Of a DNA stretch of 7,869 nucleotides, positions 1-5,400 are shown in pieces. The DNA lies in assembly GCA_034433515.1 (NCBI GenBank), contig DAOUAL010000064.1, positions 1 through 7,869 of the forward strand, read 5' to 3'. Position 1 is the first letter of the stretch. Each line of letters begins with the position of its first letter. The translations under genes were made by a program, and so were the position numbers. Under the pieces are notes generated by a model that saw nothing but the letters and a program-made list of their open reading frames with translations, had not been told where the DNA came from and made no database searches. The stretch comes from DAOTXS01 sp034433515 (lineage in GTDB: Bacteria > Chloroflexota > Anaerolineae > UBA4142).

Positions 1-500
1 TCGAATATTTCACGGCGCATCAACCGAAAATCACAATCCACGTCGCGGATTTTCAAGCCGAACATCAATTTCACGAAATATTGGTACAGCCAACCGATCA
101 CAATGCGATGAAAGGGATCGCGCCGTTTGATTTTCCAACCATTGATGAAATCCACGTCGTCCGAAATTTTCTCGACGAGGAGTTTGAGTTCACGCACATC
201 ATACTGCGCGTCGCCATCGGTGTAAAAGACCCACTCTTTGGTCGCCGCCGCGATGCCGGAACGAATCACGCCACCATATCCGCGATTTGTTTCATGCTTG
301 ATGATGCGAAAGGTGGGGGGCAAGATGCATGAGAGTTCGTCCAGAATACGCATCGAGTCATCTGGGCTGGCATCGTTGACGACAATCACTTCATAATCGT
401 CAGTGATTTCGCGGAGTGTTTGGAGTGCGCGAATCACCATCGCCGCAATCGTGCCAGCATCATTATAGCATGGAAAGAAAACAGAGATACTTGGTTGCAT
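1..500 (-). CDS. Family 2 glycosyltransferase (dolichyl/polyprenyl-phosphate sugar synthase-like), C-terminus outside window
   Basis: The frame opens with ATG at 500-498 and stays open to the left edge, giving 166 residues; the 3' end is missing. The start MQPSISVFFPCYNDAGTI is the usual first beta strand of a GT-A fold. VIVVNDASPDDS (about residues 39-50) is the nucleotide-binding segment. NRGYGGVIRSGI (about 72-83) and FYTDGDAQYD (about 92-101, with the metal-binding DxD) are typical of the DPM-synthase-like GT2 subgroup. Such enzymes move a sugar from a nucleotide donor to polyprenyl phosphate at the cytoplasmic membrane face; the exact sugar cannot be read here. An in-frame TAA six codons upstream, inside the octamer array, makes this ATG the only likely start. 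No Shine-Dalgarno sequence precedes it. It is the third of three co-directional genes and could be co-transcribed with them. The family is secure, the substrate unknown. Confidence 0.93.
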   Translation of the reverse strand, partial: MQPSISVFFPCYNDAGTIAAMVIRALQTLREITDDYEVIVVNDASPDDSMRILDELSCILPPTFRIIKHETNRGYGGVIRSGIAAATKEWVFYTDGDAQYDVRELKLLVEKISDDVDFINGWKIKRRDPFHRIVIGWLYQYFVKLMFGLKIRDVDCDFRLMRREIF

Positions 501-504
501 GGGT

Positions 505-576
505 TCGTTAATTCGTTAGGTCGTTAAATCGTTAGGTCGTTGCATCGTTAGTTCGTTGAATCGTTGGATCGTTCAA
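505..576. repeat. Octamer tandem array, core TCGTT + 3 variable bases, nine units
   Basis: The five-base core TCGTT occurs at 505, 513, 521, 529, 537, 545, 553, 561 and 569, an unbroken 8-bp register. The remaining three bases of each unit vary (AAT, AGG, AAA, AGG, GCA and so on) and are purine-rich. On the minus strand, the direction of both flanking genes, the units read NNNAACGA. The array fills most of the 92-bp spacer between the GT39-like stop (593) and the GT2 start (500) and supplies in-frame stops just upstream of the GT2 ATG. It shares its core with the array at 2465-2496. Confidence 0.95.
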
Positions 577-592
577 GGATGTTACACTGCAA

Positions 593-3361
593 TTATCGAA
601 CGATTACACGTGTGTTCAAGATAATATGATCGTCAATCGCCGTACCGCTGTCGTTGATGACTGGGAGCCGGACCAAGTCCGCATCGTACAAACCGATTTC
701 GATTTGATAGGTGCCGGGTATGGTATCGGGCTGGATGGATAGTTCGTATGTGTCGGCGATGAACTCGTTTTCAACCCACGTCGTCGTGGGGCGCGTGGGT
801 GAGCGATCTTGTTGCGCGACCACTTGATTATTCTGATCGAGCAGATGGATGAACACGGTGTACGCTTTGTCCATCTTGGCGCGCGCATGCCAGTATAACA
901 CAACTTGGAGCGAACTGCCCGGCGCGAGTGTCGCCGTGGATAAATCGTAACCGACGAGCGCGAGATAGTTCCAGTTGACCGTTTGCGCAAATTGCGCGTT
1001 CGGCTTGACAAACACACGGTCGGTTTTTTCGATGGCGAATGGCGCGAGGTCAATGGCGTTGTCATCGCTCAAGATGATTTTCAGTTTCGTTACACCCTCA
1101 CGCGCCGATGCCGGGATCGGGATGGCATATTGACCACGCACAATTTCGCCGGCACGCCATTTGGAAGTTGGAAACTGGAGATTCGCGAGTGGAAACGCAT
1201 CGGTCGCGACATCGCCGAATTGAACCTTGAACGTGTAATCGCGCGAAGGTTTTTGATCGGCACGCCAGAACAAAGTCAATGAAATCGTCTCGCCCGCACT
1301 CGCCTTGTCTCGTCCAAGTTGATAACCCAGTAGAGTGAATGGCGGCATCCCTTGATTGATGGTGTTTTGAATGTTGAGCGACGCAATGCTTGCCGGTTGC
1401 GTTGCCGGCAAAACCGGAATCGGACCCAGTTTCACCGATTTGCCCATCGGCGCGCCGTTCGGGGCAAGCACATCGAGTCCGCGCGGATCGTTCGTCGTGT
1501 AAAACGTTACTTCGATGAAATAATCGCCGGGCGGTGTGCCGGGCAAGAGCGGCACGGTGTACGCGCCAAACAATTTTTCGCCGAGCTTCCAACGCAGCGT
1601 AGGATAATTATAGCCGGCAGGTCGGCGATCTAGTTTGCCCCACAGGTTGCCCGCCGCATCGCGCACGCGCAACGCGACCAAATAATCATCGTCCATTGCT
1701 TCAAGCGCGTGCCAATAGAGATTAAACGACGCGCCCACATCGGTGGGTGTTGGCGTTTCCGTGACGCCCAAGAGTTGAACGATGTTTTTGAAATTGGCTT
1801 CACGTTTGATTTGCGGATCGGGCTCCGCAGAAAAGCGCGCGTTCGAGGTCAGCGTCCAATGTCGCAACTTGACTTGCCAGAACGCCGCGTCCACTTTTTG
1901 TTCGATGCCGCGTGTGGACAGCAACATTGGCACAAAACCGTTGGGGTCAACGACCTCGTCTTGCCACAATACGACCCACACCCCGGGTTTGCCAACAATC
2001 GTTTGATTGAGCACACGCACGGAATCGTAACCGAGAACGTGTGCGGTGTTGAGCGTGGGATCGTCAGGCAAACGAACTTGGGGCGCATTGCCACGATAGT
2101 AATAATTGAACGCCGGAAAGAGATGCCCGCTTGTGAGAATGATCGCTTCGCCCGGCGTAATATTTTTTTCGATGTACCGCGCGACGCCGCGAAAATCGGC
2201 TTTGGTGAAGGCGGGGTCGAAGTAAAGATTGTTGATGGCGAAGGCGGAAGTGAAAAGTAAAAAAGAAAAAGATAAAGCGTAAAACGTAAAACGTAGGACG
2301 TGGGGCGTGGTGCGTGATAGGTGAGATAGACCAACAGCGAGCAAAAGGAAAAAGGCTGGCGAGGCAATCATCAAATAGCGCGGGTTGAATTTGGGATTGC
2401 GCGAGAAAAGTAAGAGTAAGAATGTTAGTGGAATGATGAGATACAAGACAGAAAAATTTATTCCAGCGTTGGATCGTTGGAGCGTTGGATCGTTGAATGG
2501 AACACGCACACTTGAACGAGCCAACAAACCAACGAGCAAAACGACAAGCCAGCCCGCCGCGAGCCATTGTGCCTGTGCTTCCAACACCGATTCGCCGGTG
2601 GTAAAGTTGATAAAGATGTGGCGCAGCGCTTCATCGAGTTTGAGCGCGCCGCGCCAATAACTTGCATCTTGCCCCAAGCGCGCGATGACGAAAGGAGTCC
2701 AAGGGAGGAAGGCAAGGAGGATGGCGGCGAACGCGGCGATTGCACGTTGCAGAGTCTCAAATTTCAAGTTGGACAACCTGAAACCTTGGAACCCGAAACT
2801 TGAAACGAGCACAAAAAGCACTTGGAACGCGATGATGGCAAAGGCGAAATAGTGAGTGTACACCGCGGCGATGTTGGCAAGCGCGAATATGATCCACCAG
2901 CGCCGATCGTTCTGCTCAAGCGCACGCCACAGTGCGTAACTCGAAAGCAAAAGCAGAAATGTGATCAGCGTGTACATTCGCGCTTCTTGTGAGTACCACA
3001 CGTAGAGCGGCGCGACGGTTGCCAGCATCGAAGCGATCAGCGCAACATTGCGATTGAAAAGGCGATGGGCAATGACAACCATCAACGGAATCGTCAACAC
3101 GCCGAAAAAGAGCGAAAGGAAGCGAACCGCAAATTCGGAATCGCCGGCGAGCGCGATCCAGAAATGCAAAAGGTAATAGTAGAACGGCGGCTGAATATCG
3201 GCGGCGGTGCGCGCGGTGATTTGCGCTAGATCGAAATGCGCAAAGTACACGCTGAATGCTTCGTCGTACCAGAGCGATTGGGCATCCAGACGAAACACGC
3301 GCAGAACAAAAGCGGCGAAACAAATCGTTATGAAAAAGGGTAACCCACCGATGCGGCGCAA
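593..3361 (-). CDS. GT39-like (ArnT/PMT_2 superfamily) integral membrane glycosyltransferase with three C-terminal beta-sandwich modules
   Basis: This 922-residue protein has about a dozen hydrophobic helices in residues 6-378, then a soluble extracytoplasmic tail. Family signatures are LWYDEAFSVYF (30-40), whose Asp33/Glu34 sit where GT39/GT-C enzymes hold catalytic acids in the first outer loop, then QPPFYYYLLHFW (57-68) and YSQEARMYTL (123-132). Known relatives move sugars from polyprenyl phosphates to lipid, glycan or protein acceptors outside the membrane. Residues 380-520 form a mixed soluble region. Three related beta-sandwich modules follow at about 526-622, 675-775 and 797-902, each with a [YF]WHA- or FWRA-type strand and a PT..W motif. 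The start is TTG at 3361: an in-frame TAA lies five codons upstream, no early ATG exists, and GGAG sits seven bases before it. Four short repeat arrays are embedded in frame (residues 184-203, 289-299, 346-371 and 722-734). The DUF2079 gene lies 59 bp upstream. Donor and acceptor are unknown. Confidence 0.92.
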   Translation of the reverse strand: MRRIGGLPFFITICFAAFVLRVFRLDAQSLWYDEAFSVYFAHFDLAQITARTAADIQPPFYYYLLHFWIALAGDSEFAVRFLSLFFGVLTIPLMVVIAHRLFNRNVALIASMLATVAPLYVWYSQEARMYTLITFLLLLSSYALWRALEQNDRRWWIIFALANIAAVYTHYFAFAIIAFQVLFVLVSSFGFQGFRLSNLKFETLQRAIAAFAAILLAFLPWTPFVIARLGQDASYWRGALKLDEALRHIFINFTTGESVLEAQAQWLAAGWLVVLLVGLLARSSVRVPFNDPTLQRSNAGINFSVLYLIIPLTFLLLLFSRNPKFNPRYLMIASPAFFLLLAVGLSHLSRTTPHVLRFTFYALSFSFLLFTSAFAINNLYFDPAFTKADFRGVARYIEKNITPGEAIILTSGHLFPAFNYYYRGNAPQVRLPDDPTLNTAHVLGYDSVRVLNQTIVGKPGVWVVLWQDEVVDPNGFVPMLLSTRGIEQKVDAAFWQVKLRHWTLTSNARFSAEPDPQIKREANFKNIVQLLGVTETPTPTDVGASFNLYWHALEAMDDDYLVALRVRDAAGNLWGKLDRRPAGYNYPTLRWKLGEKLFGAYTVPLLPGTPPGDYFIEVTFYTTNDPRGLDVLAPNGAPMGKSVKLGPIPVLPATQPASIASLNIQNTINQGMPPFTLLGYQLGRDKASAGETISLTLFWRADQKPSRDYTFKVQFGDVATDAFPLANLQFPTSKWRAGEIVRGQYAIPIPASAREGVTKLKIILSDDNAIDLAPFAIEKTDRVFVKPNAQFAQTVNWNYLALVGYDLSTATLAPGSSLQVVLYWHARAKMDKAYTVFIHLLDQNNQVVAQQDRSPTRPTTTWVENEFIADTYELSIQPDTIPGTYQIEIGLYDADLVRLPVINDSGTAIDDHIILNTRVIVR
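1162..1196. repeat. Degenerate heptamer array (TGGARNN), five units, inside GT39-like beta-sandwich module 2
   Basis: TGGA recurs at 1162, 1169, 1176 and 1190, with a diverged unit at 1183, so the 7-bp register is kept over 35 bp. On the coding (minus) strand the units read like TTTCCAR, close to units of the 4737-4771 array. The array encodes residues 722-734 (AFPLANLQFPTSK), just before the conserved Trp of the PT..W..GE motif. It is the weakest array, because the PT..W motif itself constrains part of this sequence. Confidence 0.6.
2249..2325. repeat. Heptamer array, eleven units in unbroken register, inside GT39-like gene
   Basis: Seven-base units run without indels from 2249 to 2325. CGT recurs at 2278, 2285, 2292, 2299, 2306 and 2313, with more degenerate A/G-rich units to the left. 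On the coding (minus) strand the best units read YYACGYN, the pattern also seen on the coding strand at 6415-6456. The array encodes residues 346-371, from the loop containing RTTPHVLRFTF into the last membrane helix. The CGT part is unmistakable; the left A-rich part could partly reflect Phe/Leu codons of the helix. Confidence 0.88.
2465..2496. repeat. Octamer array (AGCGTTGG/ATCGTTGG), four units, inside GT39-like gene
   Basis: CGTT recurs at 2467, 2475, 2483 and 2491, an exact 8-bp register, with units alternating between AGCGTTGG and ATCGTTGG. The core matches the intergenic array at 505-576, including its unit TCGTTGGA. The coding strand yields FNDPTLQRSNA (residues 289-299), in a hydrophilic loop between two membrane helices. 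Next to it, at 2512-2535, three weaker 8-bp units with the core on the opposite strand can be read, so the site may be an inverted pair. Confidence 0.88.
2755..2810. repeat. Heptamer array with inverted copy (CAAGTT/AACTTG family), inside GT39-like gene
   Basis: On the plus strand AC-initiated units (ACCTGAA, ACCTTGG, ACCCGAA, ACTTGAA) start at 2776, 2783, 2791, 2798 and 2805, a 7-bp register with one extra base. Two units in the opposite orientation precede them at 2755-2768. TTTCAAGTT at 2762-2770 and AACTTGAAA at 2797-2805 are perfect 9-bp inverted arms. The site encodes residues 184-203 (VSSFGFQGFRLSNLKFET), a basic loop between two membrane helices. The array at 4712-4771 has the same architecture. 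Confidence 0.85.
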
Positions 3362-3368
3362 AGAATTA

Positions 3369-3372
3369 CTCC
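3369..3372 (-). promoter_or_regulatory. Ribosome binding site GGAG deciding the TTG start of the GT39-like gene
   Basis: CTCC on the plus strand reads GGAG on the minus strand, seven bases before the TTG at 3361-3359. With the in-frame TAA shortly upstream, it supports TTG as the true initiation codon. It is the only convincing Shine-Dalgarno sequence among the starts in this window. Confidence 0.7.
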
Positions 3373-3389
3373 GTTACAAAATCGTCCGC

Positions 3390-3398
3390 ATCTTAACA
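3390..3398 (-). promoter_or_regulatory. Candidate extended -10 promoter element (TGTTAAGAT) for the GT39-like gene
   Basis: TGTTAAGAT on the minus strand fits the extended -10 pattern TGnTAnnnT, in the 59-bp gap after the DUF2079 stop. Transcription would begin near 3383 and give a roughly 20-base leader containing the GGAG site. The -35 region (TTTGCG at 17-bp spacing) is poor. The same kind of element, TGTTAGAAT, lies before the plus-strand gene at 5385-5393. Independent transcription of the GT39-like gene is therefore possible, though co-transcription with the DUF2079 gene is equally plausible. Confidence 0.35.
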
Positions 3399-3420
3399 TA
3401 GATGACGAGCAACGCAAAAT

Positions 3421-5364
3421 TCATTTGACGATCTCGTAGCGTTTGCCCTGCTTGACGATTTCGCCGATCAATACCCAGCGACCATCTGCCGAAATGGGTG
3501 CCTCGGTGTGGGGCGTCAAATAAAATTCCGCCGTATCCCACGTTGCCCCAAAGAACACGCCCACACCGATTTTAGCACGTGCGCCCACGTCAATCGGTGT
3601 TGTTTCAACGGCGATGACTTCATCTTTTTGCCAACGCAACGTGGGATACCAAAACGGAAACATCAAATCGGGCAATTGCGCGTCGGCGCGTGGATTGCCG
3701 TCATCGTCCGGGAAAAAGGGATAGATCGCAAAATTGTTGTCCATGCCGGGCAAGCGTTCCCAATACATTCGCAGATAGACCCGTTGCCAATCGTCTTGTT
3801 TGATGTCGTAACCCAGCAAACGCAGTTTGTCACCAAAATCTATGCGCACCGGCACTTGGGGCAGAATGCAATGACACGTGCGCAAAAAATTGTAAAACTC
3901 GTCCGGCAAGTCTTGGCGCGCCACACCGCGTCGCAACAAGATGTATCCATCGAGCGCGTCTTGGATACCAAATCCTTGTTTGAGCGCGTTGCGATAATGA
4001 CTCACATAGTCCACCGGATTTTGCGTGATGGCTTGCGATACATCGAGCAGAATGTAATCTACGTTCGACGGAACCGGCAATTGTCCAAAGCGATACAACA
4101 TTCGGCGATGACTGAGATGAGGAAAGAGCGACGACGTCGTCATGGCTGGAACATCCGGCGGAATTTGTTTGACAAACCGATCGAGCAACTGATGGTGGGC
4201 AGTTTGCTCGGGCCAAAAATATTCGCCACCGATGGGCGTGTAGCCAGCGACCCAATGATAGCCGCAAGCAATCAGGAACGCGGTCAGGATGGCTGCGACT
4301 TGGAACTTGTAACTTGAAACTTTGAGCGCCGCCGCACCCCCAATCGCCGCGAGCACAAAGTATGGTGCGACCGGGGCAGAGTAATGGTACGTGCCAGAAT
4401 ACTGCGCCTCGTAACTGCTCAACAAATTCAAAATCAACGAGGGCGAGCCAACCAACAAGGTGATGGGATCCAAGAGTGCCAGAAACCCAACTGAAGCAAA
4501 CAATCCCAGGACGTACGTGATTTTCGCCGGGATAATGACACAACCAACAATGCTGGGAATCGCTGTGAGGGGGTTGCGCAAAGATTCGTGCAAGCAGGTG
4601 TACCGTCCTACATAAACCGATTCGCCGCGTGGACTAAAATGTGGGACGATGACGTAGAGAGCAATGAGAAACCAAGCGATTGAAATGACGGCGATGGACA
4701 AAGGTATCCAATTCAAGGTTTCACGTTTCAAGTTCAACTTGAAACCTTGAACTGGAAACTTGAAACTGAAATAGATTGCCATCGCCAGCACTAGCAACGC
4801 CATATCTTCCTTCACGGCGAGCGCGATCAACGCAAAGAGCGCAAAGCGTTTCCATGCGTGTTCCTGACCATAGTGGTACGCGAACATCAGTGGCGCAGGC
4901 GCGAAGGTAACCGCGTGAAACTCGGCGAGGTTGGCGGCTTGCAATGCCGGGAACATTAAATACATCGCGGCAAAAAGGATTGCCATCCACTCGCTTTGCA
5001 AACGTCGCCGCGCGATCCAATAGATCGGTAACGCGCCCAACGCGATCACAACGGATTGCAAAACAAAAAGTGATTCAATGCCATCGTGAATCAAAAAGAC
5101 GAGCGGAACAATAAAAAAGATTAGCTCGACGTGATCGGTGAGGCGAGGCAATTGACGACCATCGGGACGCGTATCTTCCAGCCAGTTACCGTGCAACGTA
5201 TTCCACAACGCTTGATCCATCTGCCCCATATCGGACGCGTGTGTGCGAAATGTGTTGTGGCGCTGGATCGAAAGCGCAGAAAAGTACACGCTGTATGTAA
5301 ACATCAGCGCGATGACAATGACAAGACCATAGCGTTTGATAAGAAATGATTCAACTCGAAGCAT
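3421..5364 (-). CDS. DUF2079 family multi-pass membrane protein (putative GT-C-type glycosyltransferase) with C-terminal beta-sandwich domain
   Basis: The 647-residue product shows DUF2079 hallmarks: NTFRTHASDMGQMDQALWNT (37-56) in the first outer loop, LAEFHAVTFAPAPL (146-159) and VKEDMALL (184-191). About ten hydrophobic segments lie between residues 11 and 374. DUF2079 is related to GT-C membrane glycosyltransferases; the acidic residues in the first loop (Asp45, Asp50) may play the catalytic or metal role, but no substrate is known. The tail from about 500 holds a beta-sandwich (RLLGYDIKQ, then YPTLRW at 573-578) resembling the modules of the neighbouring GT39-like protein. ATG at 5364-5362 is the first start and has no Shine-Dalgarno sequence. 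It lies only 36 bases from the start of the divergent gene. Two heptamer arrays are embedded, at residues 198-218 and 348-357. The next gene downstream begins 59 bp after the stop on the same strand, so an operon is plausible. Confidence 0.92.
   Translation of the reverse strand: MLRVESFLIKRYGLVIVIALMFTYSVYFSALSIQRHNTFRTHASDMGQMDQALWNTLHGNWLEDTRPDGRQLPRLTDHVELIFFIVPLVFLIHDGIESLFVLQSVVIALGALPIYWIARRRLQSEWMAILFAAMYLMFPALQAANLAEFHAVTFAPAPLMFAYHYGQEHAWKRFALFALIALAVKEDMALLVLAMAIYFSFKFPVQGFKLNLKRETLNWIPLSIAVISIAWFLIALYVIVPHFSPRGESVYVGRYTCLHESLRNPLTAIPSIVGCVIIPAKITYVLGLFASVGFLALLDPITLLVGSPSLILNLLSSYEAQYSGTYHYSAPVAPYFVLAAIGGAAALKVSSYKFQVAAILTAFLIACGYHWVAGYTPIGGEYFWPEQTAHHQLLDRFVKQIPPDVPAMTTSSLFPHLSHRRMLYRFGQLPVPSNVDYILLDVSQAITQNPVDYVSHYRNALKQGFGIQDALDGYILLRRGVARQDLPDEFYNFLRTCHCILPQVPVRIDFGDKLRLLGYDIKQDDWQRVYLRMYWERLPGMDNNFAIYPFFPDDDGNPRADAQLPDLMFPFWYPTLRWQKDEVIAVETTPIDVGARAKIGVGVFFGATWDTAEFYLTPHTEAPISADGRWVLIGEIVKQGKRYEIVK
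4295..4322. repeat. Heptamer array (NNAACTT), four units, inside DUF2079 gene
   Basis: ACTT recurs at 4298, 4305, 4312 and 4319, an exact 7-bp register. On the coding strand the units read AAGTTNC, with the same core as the arrays at 2755-2810, 4712-4771 and 6401-6414. It encodes KVSSYKFQVA (residues 348-357), the short basic loop immediately before the last membrane helix. Confidence 0.85.
4712..4771. repeat. Heptamer array with inverted copy, two nested perfect inverted repeats, inside DUF2079 gene
   Basis: Units beginning AC start at 4737, 4744, 4751, 4758 and 4765, an exact 7-bp register with consensus ACTTGAA. Units of opposite orientation (TTCAAGG, TTTCACG, TTTCAAG) occupy 4712-4732. 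This produces two perfect inverted repeats: GTTTCAAGTT (4725-4734) with AACTTGAAAC (4736-4745), and an 11-bp pair at 4712-4722 and 4741-4751. The array encodes residues 198-218, including FKFPVQGFKLNLKRETLN, a basic loop between membrane helices. A strong RNA hairpin could form within the coding sequence. Confidence 0.92.
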
Positions 5365-5391
5365 TTTTCGTTTTACGGGTTACGTGTTAGA
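5364..5391. repeat. Heptamer array (TTTTACG-like), four units, filling the divergent promoter spacer
   Basis: Units TTTTTCG, TTTTACG, GGTTACG and TGTTAGA follow each other without gaps at 5364, 5371, 5378 and 5385. The pattern NNTTACG matches the YYACGYN arrays at 2277-2325 (minus) and 6415-6456 (plus). The array runs from the first base of the DUF2079 start codon to the edge of the plus-strand gene, so nearly the whole spacer is repeat. Only four units exist, so chance similarity is harder to exclude than at the longer sites. Confidence 0.65.
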
Positions 5392-5393
5392 AT
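5385..5393 (+). promoter_or_regulatory. Candidate extended -10 element (TGTTAGAAT) giving a leaderless start at 5401
   Basis: TGTTAGAAT matches the extended -10 pattern TGnTATAAT at all but one specified base. Seven bases separate it from the ATG at 5401, so transcription would start at or next to that ATG and the message would lack a leader, consistent with the absence of a Shine-Dalgarno sequence. The -35 region (TTTTCG) is poor. Its first seven bases are the last unit of the heptamer array. Confidence 0.4.
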
Positions 5394-5400
5394 GATTGCG

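Noticed and set aside
505..576. CRISPR array
   Set aside because: The unit is 8 bp with no spacers of 25-40 bp and no cas genes nearby.
577..600. Promoter for the GT2 gene (TAACAT on the minus strand)
   Set aside because: Only four of six bases match the -10 consensus and there is no -35; too weak to annotate.
1709..2260. 183-codon open frame on the plus strand inside the GT39-like gene
   Set aside because: It is a shadow antisense to the soluble region of the real protein, with no coherent domain or start signal.
2249..2325. Phase-variable switch by unit slippage
   Set aside because: Loss of a 7-bp unit would shift the frame, but the units are too diverged to slip efficiently and the present frame is open in all array-bearing loops.
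3508..4317. 269-codon open frame on the plus strand inside the DUF2079 gene
   Set aside because: It is antisense to a clearly conserved protein, is rich in Arg/His/Gln without any recognisable motif, and has no ribosome binding site; it is a shadow.
4712..4751. Rho-independent terminator formed by the inverted repeat
   Set aside because: It lies in the middle of an intact coding sequence, its arms are AT-rich and no U-run follows; it is better explained as inverted repeat units.
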